Origin: a virus
Virus record (IMG/VR): IMGVR_UViG_3300043775_001178
Coordinates: 1-37,323 of that record
Strand: one strand, 5' to 3'
Length of the DNA: 37,323 bases
Shown here: in pieces, positions 13,566 through 20,327 of the stretch
Layout: every line of letters starts with the position of its first letter
How positions within the stretch are numbered: the first letter of the stretch is position 1
Made by a program: the position numbers and the translations under genes
Notes under the pieces: generated by a model
Told to the model about the DNA's origin: nothing
What the model saw: the letters and a program-made list of their open reading frames with translations, nothing else
The model's database searches: none

Positions 13566-14069
13566 TCAGCCGTCGATTCCGGCGTTGATGTTGCGACCGG
13601 CGGCGTTGAGCACATACCACTCGCCGTCGTGGTTCGCCTCGGCGTAGGCGTTCGCGTCTGCGTCGTCAGCGGCGGTGAACGTCTCGACGACATCGAACTC
13701 GCCGGTCGCCTCGATCATGTAGGCGATGCTGTACTCGGCAGGCTCGTCGTCGCGATGCCCTGTGCCGACGACTCGATCAAGCTCCTCATTGCGCGTCAGC
13801 TTGTGGGCGATCAGTTTCTCGCCGGGGCCGACGATGCAGTCGGCCGGATCGCCGTGCTCGGTGTCGAGAGTCCATGTGTCCGCCCAGCCACGCAGTCCAT
13901 CGGCATCGATCGTGTTAGTCGCGTCCGTCGGGTCATGGTACGCCACGATATAGCCGTCCTCATCTACGTGGCAGACCTGCGAGTACAGTCGCAGCGTGCC
14001 GTCCTCGCGTCGCGTGATGTAGTCGTAGGCGTATCCGTCGCCAGCTTTGTCTCCAGAAATTCGCGCCAT
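13566..14069 (-). CDS. Acidic protein of unknown function
   Basis: The protein is 167 residues and strongly acidic (many D and E). The N-terminus MARISGDKAGDGYAYDYITR is followed by beta-rich stretches, and the C-terminus has FTAADDADANAYAEANHDGE before WYVLNAAG. Acidic charge of this degree can mimic DNA, as in some anti-host proteins, but that is speculation. GGAGGACAGG precedes the ATG. It is preceded by a strong hairpin that isolates it from the gene upstream. Confidence 0.6.
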   Translation of the reverse strand: MARISGDKAGDGYAYDYITRREDGTLRLYSQVCHVDEDGYIVAYHDPTDATNTIDADGLRGWADTWTLDTEHGDPADCIVGPGEKLIAHKLTRNEELDRVVGTGHRDDEPAEYSIAYMIEATGEFDVVETFTAADDADANAYAEANHDGEWYVLNAAGRNINAGIDG

Positions 14070-14122
14070 CGTCCTGTCCTCCGGGTTGTGCCCCTCGCGG
14101 GGCGGGGTGTCGAGTCTATCGT

Positions 14123-14148
14123 GCCCGTCGGCCCGATTGCCGACGGGC
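14123..14148 (-). terminator. Perfect 10-bp hairpin, terminator candidate
   Basis: GCCCGTCGGC and GCCGACGGGC pair perfectly around a 6-base loop, 11 bases after the stop codon of the gene ending at 14160. No T-run follows on the minus strand, so it is not a textbook intrinsic terminator; GC-rich hairpins without U tracts are common in GC-rich bacteria. Confidence 0.55.
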
Positions 14149-14159
14149 GGGGTGGTTGG

Positions 14160-14642
14160 TCAGGCCGTCACGCGGAGAGCGTCATACACTTCCGAAACGA
14201 GCGACTCGTATCGGCCAGCCCCGAGCACGGCATCGAAAGCGAACTGCAACGCCATGCCAGAGGCGACCTTGTCAAGAATCATCCGGCTGATGGCAGCGTT
14301 CTTGTCTGCGGCCGACACCGTCGGCTTCATCGTGGCAACCACCCAAGACCCGCAGCAGTTCGACACCTCAAAGCCTGCGTACGTGCCATCGTCATAAGCC
14401 TTGCACCAGTTGCCGCTCGACGCCACAAAGTTGATGCCTCGAATGCCCATGTTGTTTCCGTTGTCGCGGCATTCAGAGGTCGTCGTGAACTGGGCGTCCC
14501 TGTTGTTTTCGATCGAGTCAGTCATCCCGTCAAAGCAAGAGTCGCACCGGACCAGCAGCGTCCCCGCAGCCTTAGCCTTGCGGATAAAAGCCTTCACGGT
14601 CGCGATGGTGATTTTCTTGGTCTTAGTGGCGGCGGCAATCAT
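14160..14642 (-). CDS. Phage protein of unknown function (TVKAFIRK type)
   Basis: The protein is 160 residues, starting MIAAATKTKKITIATVKAFI. It includes CDSCFDGMTDSIENNRDAQF and a C-rich, G-rich centre (SGNWCKAYDDGTYAGFEVSN, CCGSWVVAT). The ITIATVKAFIRK followed by FDGMTDSIE layout recalls small phage and plasmid proteins of unknown role, but I cannot name the family. GGGAG lies before the ATG. It is driven by predicted promoter P1, one of two duplicated promoter elements, so it is probably under phage repressor control. Confidence 0.65.
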   Translation of the reverse strand: MIAAATKTKKITIATVKAFIRKAKAAGTLLVRCDSCFDGMTDSIENNRDAQFTTTSECRDNGNNMGIRGINFVASSGNWCKAYDDGTYAGFEVSNCCGSWVVATMKPTVSAADKNAAISRMILDKVASGMALQFAFDAVLGAGRYESLVSEVYDALRVTA

Positions 14643-14693
14643 CGTTCGGCTCCCGGTTCGCGTGGTGTCAGGTCTCATCTGCCCGACGCCCGT

Positions 14694-14721
14694 ATTGTAC
14701 CGACATCGGTAGGTTGTGCAA
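14694..14721 (-). promoter_or_regulatory. Predicted promoter P1 with operator-like dyad
   Basis: TTGCAC (14716-14721), 16 bases and TACAAT (14694-14699). The spacer ends in CCGATGTCGG, a CCGA/TCGG dyad touching the -10. Upstream is an A/T tract (AAAAAAATTTCT) placed like an UP element, then GTTTTCCCCG. All of this is matched in P2 about 2.9 kb away. Confidence 0.75.
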
Positions 14722-14766
14722 GTGGGCATGAGAAATTTTTTTCGACCTGCGTTTCGCCGGGGAAAA

Positions 14767-15036
14767 CTAGGTATCCGGCGAGAACCCGCCTGGGGCCGGG
14801 CCACGCTGGATGCCCGCGTCACGGGCTTTCTGGCGAGCCTTGGCGAGCCGCTTCACCTCGTCGAGGTCGAGGACGAGCGCCCGACCGGTGAGCTTGCGGC
14901 TCCAGAGCGACGGGTCGCCGCCGCCCTTCGGCTTGCGGCAGAGCTGCCGAACCCTGCCCATCGTGCAGTCGAGGATCTCGGCTGCCTCCCGGCAGGTGCA
15001 AAGCGTTCGCGACGGTTCCTTCAGCGCCATCAGCAT
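14767..15036 (-). CDS. Excisionase-type HTH protein (candidate regulator)
   Basis: The protein is 89 residues. CTCREAAEILDCTMGRVRQLC, followed by a basic loop and GRALVLDLDEVKRLAKAR, is the winged helix of the MerR/excisionase (HTH_17) group, which bends DNA for excision or regulates promoters. The ATG lies only 6 bases after a predicted -10 (TAGTAT), so the message may be leaderless; a second ATG two codons on is possible. It is divergent from the integrase gene, the usual position for a phage directionality or repressor gene. Confidence 0.7.
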   Translation of the reverse strand: MLMALKEPSRTLCTCREAAEILDCTMGRVRQLCRKPKGGGDPSLWSRKLTGRALVLDLDEVKRLAKARQKARDAGIQRGPAPGGFSPDT

Positions 15037-15042
15037 GACCCC

Positions 15043-15070
15043 ATACTACCGACGTGGCAAATGCGGTCAA
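15043..15070 (-). promoter_or_regulatory. Predicted promoter P3, leaderless start
   Basis: TTGACC (15065-15070), 16 bases and TAGTAT (15043-15048). CCACGTCGG abuts the -10, like the CGATGTCGG and CGATGACGG at P1 and P2. The expected RNA start falls at the ATG of the HTH gene itself. Confidence 0.7.
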
Positions 15071-15153
15071 ATCGCCGCCGCGTCGCCTTGCCCGACCGGC
15101 TCAGCCACACCTAAAGTTTCGAGTCCTCAGGCGATCTTTCCAGCGGAGGGCAC

Positions 15154-15175
15154 TCCCCTCGCTGTATGCAGGGGA
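15154..15175. other. Inverted repeat in the integrase promoter region
   Basis: TCCCCT and AGGGGA pair around a 10-base spacer, between the divergent HTH and integrase genes. It could be a regulator or integrase arm-type site. No convincing sigma70 promoter for the integrase was found in this gap: TACAGT (15182-15187) and TCTAAT (15195-15200) lack a good -35. Confidence 0.3.
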
Positions 15176-15210
15176 CGGGTGTACAGTAGTCCCATCTAAT
15201 CGAGGAAGCC

Positions 15211-16359
15211 ATGACACTCCGCGACCTGCTCAAGATCTACGCCGTGAGGCACGCGCTCAAGGATCGCACCGTCAAACTGTTCGCCACGTCGCTCGATCGG
15301 TTTGAGGAATGGCTCGGGCGTCCATCAACGCTCGACGACCTCGACGACACGGCAATCGCTCAGTTCTCGCGGTGGCGAGCAGAGACGCCGCACTGGCGTG
15401 GCAAGCCGCCACGACCGGCCACGGTGAAGAAAGACCTCACGAGCGTCGTCACGCTCTGGGCTCACGCTGCAAAAAAACGGATGACCCGCAGCGATGGCAC
15501 GCTGATCGAGCACCCAGACCTCCCGCGAGGGTTGGTCAAGGTGTCCATCCGCCCTCCTCGCGGATACTCGCTCGACGAGATCGACGCGATGCTCAAGGCG
15601 GCGCTGTCCTACCGTGGCAGCGTCGGCCCGGTCCCGGCATGGTGGCTCTTTCGGTCGCTCCTAATGTGCGCGTGGCAGACCGGCGAGCGGATCGGCGGGC
15701 TCATGTCGGTGCGATGGCGTGATGTAGATCTTGAGACCCGCCGCGTCTTGTTCGACGGCGCGGGGAGGAAGGGCGGCGTGAAGACGATCATCCGCAGCAT
15801 CACGCCCGAGCTCGCTCGGTTGCTCGCCAAGCACCGCCGCAACGACGACGACCTCGTGTGGCCGTGGGTCGAGCACCGCGAGTTTGAGTCCCTGTGGGGA
15901 TCGCTCAAGCAGATCTGCCGCCGTGCTGGCGTTCCCTGCCGTGGCTTCCATTCGATCCGCAAGACATCCGGTTCGTTCGTCGCCGCCGGGGGCGGGGATG
16001 CTACCGAATTCCTGTCGCACTCGGACAGCAAGACGACCAGGACGCACTACCTCATCGACGAAATCGTGCGCCGCGACGACCCGCTCGACCTCCTCCCCAA
16101 GCTCCCCAGCGAGCGACGTGCGGCCCGCCCAGCCCCGCCACCGGCCCCGAAGCCGCCCACGCCTGCACGGGCGTCCAGCGGCCCCGTAGAAGCCGGTGCG
16201 GTGGTCGGGCGGTCGATGGCCGCCCGAGGGCTCGCCTGCCCGCCACGGGCTCAGCACGACGCCCTGGCAGCGGCTGCGGGCATCGAGCCCGAGGACGTGG
16301 CGGCGTTTAGCCGGGGGCTCCTCGACGGGTGGATCGCCGGGCAGGGGGATGCGGCGTAG
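15211..16359 (+). CDS. int: Tyrosine recombinase / phage integrase
   Basis: The protein is 382 residues. It has an N-terminal SAM-like core-binding domain (about 1-110) and a catalytic domain with Arg I in TGERIGGL (R160), HxxR in FHSIRKTSG (H247, R250), H270 in LSHSDSKTTR and the nucleophile Y280 in THYL. After residue 300 a roughly 80-residue proline- and alanine-rich extension follows, with no known domain. It inserts phage DNA at a host attB site. GAGGAAG lies 3 bases before the ATG. It is the only clear plus-strand gene, flanked by two excisionase-type HTH genes; the attP core cannot be found without a host junction. Confidence 0.93.
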   Translation: MTLRDLLKIYAVRHALKDRTVKLFATSLDRFEEWLGRPSTLDDLDDTAIAQFSRWRAETPHWRGKPPRPATVKKDLTSVVTLWAHAAKKRMTRSDGTLIEHPDLPRGLVKVSIRPPRGYSLDEIDAMLKAALSYRGSVGPVPAWWLFRSLLMCAWQTGERIGGLMSVRWRDVDLETRRVLFDGAGRKGGVKTIIRSITPELARLLAKHRRNDDDLVWPWVEHREFESLWGSLKQICRRAGVPCRGFHSIRKTSGSFVAAGGGDATEFLSHSDSKTTRTHYLIDEIVRRDDPLDLLPKLPSERRAARPAPPPAPKPPTPARASSGPVEAGAVVGRSMAARGLACPPRAQHDALAAAAGIEPEDVAAFSRGLLDGWIAGQGDAA

Positions 16360-16360
16360 G

Positions 16361-16597
16361 TCACCGCTTCCTCCGCTTCGCCGCCTTCTTCCTTGGGCGA
16401 GCCGCTCGCGGTCTGCCCTCGGTCTCGCTCCGCACGTAGGCGGCGGCGCTCGCCCGGCTCACGATGTAGTTCCGCCCGACCTGGAGCCCGACGACGCGAC
16501 CGTTTTGCACGAGCGTCCGCATCCAGCGGTCGGTCACGTCAGCGAGGCGGGCGGCTTCGGGAAGTGGGATCCAATCAGTCGGCTCGTGCTTCGTCAT
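16361..16597 (-). CDS. Excisionase-type HTH protein
   Basis: The protein is 78 residues. WIPLPEAARLADVTDRWMRT, VQNGRVVGLQVGRNYIVSRA and SAAAYV are the HTH_17 fold used by excisionases and small regulators; the C-terminus is a basic tail (RPRKKAAKRRKR). It is tail-to-tail with the integrase, one base apart, and its ATG overlaps the methyltransferase stop as ATGA. It could be the excisionase (Xis) or a transcription regulator. The other HTH protein across the integrase is the rival candidate. Confidence 0.72.
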   Translation of the reverse strand: MTKHEPTDWIPLPEAARLADVTDRWMRTLVQNGRVVGLQVGRNYIVSRASAAAYVRSETEGRPRAARPRKKAAKRRKR

Positions 16598-17313
16598 GCC
16601 ACGCCCTGCGTGTTGTGCTGAATCCACTTAGCCGCCTGCATGCCGATGTGCTCGGTGTAGGCGGGCGGAAATCCTTCCTTCAGTTCTTCCCACGATAGGC
16701 TCCGCGAAACGCCCATGGCCTCGCGACCCTCTTCGACCGTGCGTGCAGTTGATCCGCCGATGACCAGCTTGCCGGTCCTCTTGCAGACGCCCTTACAGGT
16801 GTCTCCCATGATGTGATAGACGCCGACCGGCTTCCCTTGCTCGGCGTGCCGACACCCCGAGCCGACCAGCGGAAACGACGCCAGGAACAGGCGATGCCTG
16901 CGAACCTTGAGCCCGTAAGCAGAGCCGCACTCGATCACTGCGTCGGCCATGCCCGGCGACCCAGGTACGTTTTCCACGACCCACGGCACATCGTATTTCC
17001 GCAAGAGCCGCAGCGTTGGAGTGAGCAGATCGCCATGCTTGCTGTTGCCGCCTTGGGCATCGCGTAGATGCTTCGCCCTTGTATGTGCTTGGCACGGCGG
17101 GCTCGCATGAACCAGATCAAACGACTCCACGAACTCACGGTCGCGCAGAATCGAAAGGGCACTCGCCCACTTGAACGCATAGGGGTAGCCGGGGCGAATC
17201 ACGATATCTACCCCTGTTGGCTCAAATCCAGCAGCGGCATAGCCGTCTGCCGCCATCCCAGCCCCGCAGAACAAATCGAGAACCCTCAGAGAATCTCGCC
17301 TTCGTCGCTGCAC
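16594..17313 (-). CDS. DNA (cytosine-5-)methyltransferase
   Basis: The protein is 239 residues, short for a C5 methyltransferase. Motif I is VLDLFCGAGM (residues 11-20), motif IV SPPCQ with catalytic C74, and motif VI ENVPG (about 114-118). A target-recognition region of about 60 residues follows. No restriction enzyme is adjacent, so it is probably an orphan enzyme that methylates phage DNA against host restriction or alters expression. The start overlaps the upstream gene by 28 bases. It is the second gene behind promoter P2. Confidence 0.88.
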   Translation of the reverse strand: MQRRRRDSLRVLDLFCGAGMAADGYAAAGFEPTGVDIVIRPGYPYAFKWASALSILRDREFVESFDLVHASPPCQAHTRAKHLRDAQGGNSKHGDLLTPTLRLLRKYDVPWVVENVPGSPGMADAVIECGSAYGLKVRRHRLFLASFPLVGSGCRHAEQGKPVGVYHIMGDTCKGVCKRTGKLVIGGSTARTVEEGREAMGVSRSLSWEELKEGFPPAYTEHIGMQAAKWIQHNTQGVA

Positions 17314-17510
17314 TGCACTCCCGCCTTTCGTGCGAGCTCGATCGCGTCGTCATCGGTGACGTGAAAGCGACGCTTCGAGCCACGCTGGCCGTAGGCGTCC
17401 GAGACGATGTAGTGCTTGCCGCTTTGATACTGGATGCACCAAGCCTGCTCGACGCCAACAGTCGCGGCGAGGTGCTTGGCGTTGGTCAGGTTGTCGCTGG
17501 TCGTGGTCAT
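17286..17510 (-). CDS. Small protein of unknown function
   Basis: The protein is 74 residues (MTTTSDNLTNAKHLAATVGV...). It is beta-rich in the middle (AWCIQYQSGKHYIVSDAYGQ) and has a short helix (DDDAIELARKAGV). ATG at 17510 is chosen for its AAGGGAAG ribosome site; an earlier ATG at 17549 would leave only 5 bases after the -10. It is the first gene of the P2 transcript, followed by the cytosine methyltransferase. Confidence 0.55.
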   Translation of the reverse strand: MTTTSDNLTNAKHLAATVGVEQAWCIQYQSGKHYIVSDAYGQRGSKRRFHVTDDDAIELARKAGVQCSDEGEIL

Positions 17511-17554
17511 CGCTGCTTCCCTTTCGTTCGCGGTGTCGTGTCCTGTCATGCCCT

Positions 17555-17582
17555 AGTATACCGTCATCGGAATACTAGGCAA
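17555..17582 (-). promoter_or_regulatory. Predicted promoter P2 with operator-like dyad
   Basis: TTGCCT (17577-17582), 16 bases and TATACT (17555-17560). The spacer ends in CCGATGACGG against the -10. Upstream it repeats the P1 arrangement: AAAAAATCTTTT tract and then GTTTTCCCCG. The likeness between P1 and P2 extends over about 80 bases, suggesting duplication of a whole control element. Confidence 0.75.
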
Positions 17583-17654
17583 GGGGGCTTGAAAAGATTT
17601 TTTCGGGAGGCGACTTTCCTCGGGGAAAACGGGGCTTTCGCCTGGCAGACCGGG

Positions 17655-17688
17655 GGCGGCGCGAGCGGGAGGATGCGCTCGCGCCGCC
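17655..17688 (-). terminator. 13-bp perfect GC hairpin, terminator candidate
   Basis: GGCGGCGCGAGCG and CGCTCGCGCCGCC pair perfectly around GGAGGATG. It lies 19 bases after the stop of the last gene of the leftward 37-17.7 kb block, just before promoter P2. There is no T-run directly after it; a smaller GGC-GAAA-GCC hairpin followed by CCGTTTT lies beyond. Confidence 0.65.
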
Positions 17689-17706
17689 GCACCCGGCCGC
17701 CATGGG

Positions 17707-17937
17707 TCAGTCGTGCGGGTGACGCCACCAATCGTCTGAGGCGTCCTCTGAGAGCCGATCGACGATCTGCTGCAAAGACGCCACGATCGACGTGAAATTT
17801 CTATTGCAGTGGTCCGCGTTCTGGTTCGCCGACTCCACGAGCGTCTTCATCGACTCGGCCATCGTGCGCTGATTCACCGCCATGATCGAGACGACCGACT
17901 CTAGCTGCTCGATGCGTCTTCGCAGGTCGCCGAACAT
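17707..17937 (-). CDS. Small coiled-coil protein
   Basis: The protein is 76 residues. Almost the whole length is a predicted coiled coil with heptad-like hydrophobics (LRRRIEQLESVVSIMAVN, MKTLVESANQ, IVASLQQIVDRL), ending in an acidic and tryptophan-rich tail. The ATG overlaps the upstream stop as TGATG; a TTG one codon earlier is possible. It is the last gene before a strong hairpin. Function unknown; an oligomeric adaptor is plausible. Confidence 0.55.
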   Translation of the reverse strand: MFGDLRRRIEQLESVVSIMAVNQRTMAESMKTLVESANQNADHCNRNFTSIVASLQQIVDRLSEDASDDWWRHPHD

Positions 17938-18122
17938 CAAGCGTCCTCGCTCTGGAGCACGGCGATGATCGCGAGGAGGCGAGCCCGCTCCGCGAGCAGC
18001 CGGATCACGTCGCCCGCGAGCGTGCCGCTCGTGCCGGTGTAGGCACCGCTGAACCGACGGGCACGGTGCTCGATCTGCGCGAGGTCGTCCTCGGTGAGCG
18101 GCGGGTGCTCAGGACGTGGCAT
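17937..18122 (-). CDS. Small helical protein of unknown function
   Basis: The protein is 61 residues: MPRPEHPPLTEDDLAQIEHR, then a turn (TGTSGTLAGDV) and a helix (IRLLAERARLLAIIAVL). It overlaps the upstream DUF1599-like gene by 14 bases. The helical pair could form a dimer. No family recognised. Confidence 0.5.
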   Translation of the reverse strand: MPRPEHPPLTEDDLAQIEHRARRFSGAYTGTSGTLAGDVIRLLAERARLLAIIAVLQSEDA

Positions 18123-18696
18123 TGCGATCCTCTCGGTGTAGGAGCAGGGCGAGCAGTGCGTAGGACGCGAGGTCGAAGAGGTTGTCCTCCAAGCTCTCGT
18201 TCTCCAGCCGCCCGGTGGCGTTGTACGCGGCCAGCCTCGTCACCTTGTCGGAGAGCCTGACCATCGCACCCTTCCACGACGGGATGCCTACAAACTTCGC
18301 CCCGTTGCGAATGTTCGCGAGCGGGTCTTCGCCACTCGGGCACCCGTAGTCCCTGCTCTTCCGACGGTGCATCTCCTTCATCTGATCGCACAAGTCGAAG
18401 AACGCCTGACTCGTCGGATGCGTCTCCCGTGCGACCCGCGCGGGCCTTGCCTCCTCGACGAGCCGGGCAAAGCCTTTGACCGCCTCGACCCGCGTCGCGT
18501 AGTCGGGCGGCGTCCACTCCGCGTAGACCTCCGATGATTCTTCGGTGGTTGCCGCGTCGCTCAGCGCTCTCGTCGCCGCCTCCAATGCAGGCGGGCATCC
18601 CTCCAGGCTCGCCGCCATCGGTGATCGTCCAGCGAGGCGGGACTCGACGGCGTTGCGGAGGGCGGCGTTGGCGGATTCGAGCGTTGCTTCGGTCAC
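18109..18696 (-). CDS. DUF1599 (nucleotide modification associated)-like protein
   Basis: The protein is 195 residues. The C-terminal half (about 100-190: FFDLCDQMKEMHRRKSRDYG, then ANIRNGAKF, WKGAMVRLSDKVTRL, ESLEDNLFDLASYALLAL) follows the DUF1599 pattern, an all-helical fold related to MazG-type nucleotide pyrophosphatases and found near base-modification genes. The N-terminal half is less conserved and partly helical. The GTG start overlaps the metallophosphoesterase stop as GTGA, with GAGGAAAG upstream. A role in the phage nucleotide pool is inferred from the family. Confidence 0.7.
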   Translation of the reverse strand: MTEATLESANAALRNAVESRLAGRSPMAASLEGCPPALEAATRALSDAATTEESSEVYAEWTPPDYATRVEAVKGFARLVEEARPARVARETHPTSQAFFDLCDQMKEMHRRKSRDYGCPSGEDPLANIRNGAKFVGIPSWKGAMVRLSDKVTRLAAYNATGRLENESLEDNLFDLASYALLALLLHREDRNATS

Positions 18697-19769
18697 GTCT
18701 TTCCTCTCAGGTCTCTGTCGCAGAACACGGGATAGGCTCGCGTCACCTCGCGTCGATGATGATCGACAACGAACGCCGCTTGGCATGGCGGCTCGTAGGA
18801 AGCCTTGATTCGCACAGAGTAGGCGCTCGGTCCAATCACGCTTCCGTTCGTGACGTACCGGCCCGAGCGTGACCACGAGAACTGGTGCCAGTGCCCGAGG
18901 CACGTTAGGTCCGCGCGTCGCGTCGAGTCCCACGCGGCGATCGCCTTGTTCAGCGGGACGTGAATGCCCCCGATGCCGCCCTGGTATCGCACCGCGTGGC
19001 CGTGCATGAACCGGATCGTGAACCCGTCGAGATCGACGTAGTTGAGATGCCCTTCGCCCACTCGCCACGCGACGTTCTTCCGCGACTCCGCAGCCGCCAT
19101 CGTCACGTAGAGATGGTGTTCGTAGGACGTATCCGCTTCGTTCGTGCGAAGTTTCTCGGTCGTCCTCCCGTGATTCCCGCACGACGTGACGACAAGCACC
19201 TCGCTGGCCGTGTCGCTCACGGCGTCGATGAATCCACGCAGCCGCTCGCCGATCCACCGGAGAGCCGCGAGCGGGTGCAGAGAGTTCTCCTCCGCGAGCT
19301 CGGGATGGATCATCCCTGAGATAAGGTCGCCTCCCAGCCAGACGACGACGCGGTCGATCTTGCACAGTTGCCGCTCGTGTTCGAGGAGCGCGAAGAATCG
19401 CTCCGAGAGTTCGGAGAGCCGGGCGTCACACACGTCAAGGTCGAAGGCGTTGAGCCCGTTGACCTGCTCGCTCCGCACGGTCTCTTCGCAGTGGATGTCA
19501 GAGAGCAGCACGACCATCGTCGCAGGGTGCCGCTTGCCCTTTACGCTTTTGGTTAGCGGGCGCTTTGCCTCGATTCCTTTGAGCTGGACGAACGCGTCAG
19601 CACGCTCCCGCTCGCGGTCGATCTGGGCGAGTGCGGATCGGTAGCGGCCCTTCAGCGCCGCCACCTCAGCACGCAGCCGTGCGACCTCGGCGTCAGCGGC
19701 GAGTTGCTCGGCCGTGGCGGCGGCAGCGATGACAGCGTCGGTTAGCGACGCCTGTTTGCGGTTAGCCAA
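18693..19769 (-). CDS. Calcineurin-like metallophosphoesterase
   Basis: The protein is 358 residues. An N-terminal coiled coil (about 22-60) leads to the phosphoesterase domain: LSDIHCE (D91, H93), GGDL (about 147-150), SCGNHGRTT (about 197-204), MHGHAV, and LGHWHQF. These are the metal-binding motifs of two-metal phosphatases and nucleases. The TTG at 19769 is chosen because GGAG precedes it and the upstream gene ends inside; no ATG precedes the catalytic strand. Phages encode such enzymes among replication or packaging genes, where they may act on DNA ends or on nucleotides. The substrate is unknown. Confidence 0.8.
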   Translation of the reverse strand: MANRKQASLTDAVIAAAATAEQLAADAEVARLRAEVAALKGRYRSALAQIDRERERADAFVQLKGIEAKRPLTKSVKGKRHPATMVVLLSDIHCEETVRSEQVNGLNAFDLDVCDARLSELSERFFALLEHERQLCKIDRVVVWLGGDLISGMIHPELAEENSLHPLAALRWIGERLRGFIDAVSDTASEVLVVTSCGNHGRTTEKLRTNEADTSYEHHLYVTMAAAESRKNVAWRVGEGHLNYVDLDGFTIRFMHGHAVRYQGGIGGIHVPLNKAIAAWDSTRRADLTCLGHWHQFSWSRSGRYVTNGSVIGPSAYSVRIKASYEPPCQAAFVVDHHRREVTRAYPVFCDRDLRGKT

Positions 19770-20014
19770 TGCTCGACTCCCTGTACGCCGCTCACTGGCA
19801 GCCCGCGATCCTTGAGGGACTGAATGATCGACCGCGCGAGAGCGCGTTTTTGCAGTCCGAGTTCGCCGCTCACCCACCGCTCGCGAAGCGCTTCCAGCTC
19901 CGCGAGTACGTCGGAGGGAAGGTCGCAGTGCCACGCGTTGAAACCGGGCTTGTAGTTCTGCACGCGAGAGACGATCTCGTCGGCAATCGACGCAGGCTTC
20001 CCCTTACTCGCCAC
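19742..20014 (-). CDS. Small helical protein with HTH-like end
   Basis: The protein is 90 residues. IADEIVSRVQNYKPGFNAWH is followed by LPSDVLAELEALRERWVSGE and a C-terminal helical pair (LQKRALARSIIQSLKDRG, VSGVQGVEHWL) that looks like a helix-turn-helix. The GTG start is chosen for GGGAGGTG just upstream and the 11-base overlap with the previous gene. A DNA-binding role, even as a small terminase, can be imagined, but the large terminase lies 17 kb away and the identity is uncertain. Confidence 0.5.
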   Translation of the reverse strand: MASKGKPASIADEIVSRVQNYKPGFNAWHCDLPSDVLAELEALRERWVSGELGLQKRALARSIIQSLKDRGLPVSGVQGVEHWLTANRRR

Positions 20015-20291
20015 GCGGCACCTCCCGGTAACGCAGGATCTGCCAGAGGACACGACGCTGCACGCGGGCCAACTCGGTCACCGTCTCCTCAGAGATCGTG
20101 GAGCCGAGCACCGCGTGGGCGATCTCGTGGAGGACTGTTTCGAGACGCTGCCCGCCGGTCAATCGCTCATCGACGAGCATCTTCGGCGGCTTTTCGTCGT
20201 AGCATGTCCACCCGTCGGCACGACCTTTCAGCCGAGAGAAGCGGAGTAGCCACTTCTCGCCCGCGATCGTGATCGTGTGATCATCCGCCAC
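20004..20291 (-). CDS. HExxH zinc-metallopeptidase-like protein
   Basis: The protein is 95 residues. TVLHEIAHAVLG gives the zinc-binding HExxH motif (near residues 55-59), as in ImmA/IrrE and SprT-type peptidases; a glutamate-rich helix (ISEETVTELARVQ) follows and could supply the third ligand. It is much shorter than free-standing proteases. The GTG start has AGGAGG upstream. In temperate phages such proteins sometimes cleave repressors, but no repressor neighbour is present here. Role open. Confidence 0.65.
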   Translation of the reverse strand: MADDHTITIAGEKWLLRFSRLKGRADGWTCYDEKPPKMLVDERLTGGQRLETVLHEIAHAVLGSTISEETVTELARVQRRVLWQILRYREVPRGE

Positions 20292-20327
20292 GGCACCCGT
20301 CCTCCTGCGTTCATGGTGGATAGGTTG

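Noticed and set aside
15037-15210. attP core site next to the integrase
   Set aside because: The gap holds an inverted repeat, but without attB/attL/attR sequences to compare no core can be identified.
17547-17549. Alternative start (ATG at 17549) for the gene behind P2
   Set aside because: It would make a leaderless message with 13 extra residues; the ATG at 17510 has a strong AAGGGAAG site at correct spacing and is preferred.
19742-20014. Small terminase
   Set aside because: The size and an HTH-like end are compatible, but the large terminase is 17 kb away at the other end of the block; the small terminase is more likely just beyond the right edge.
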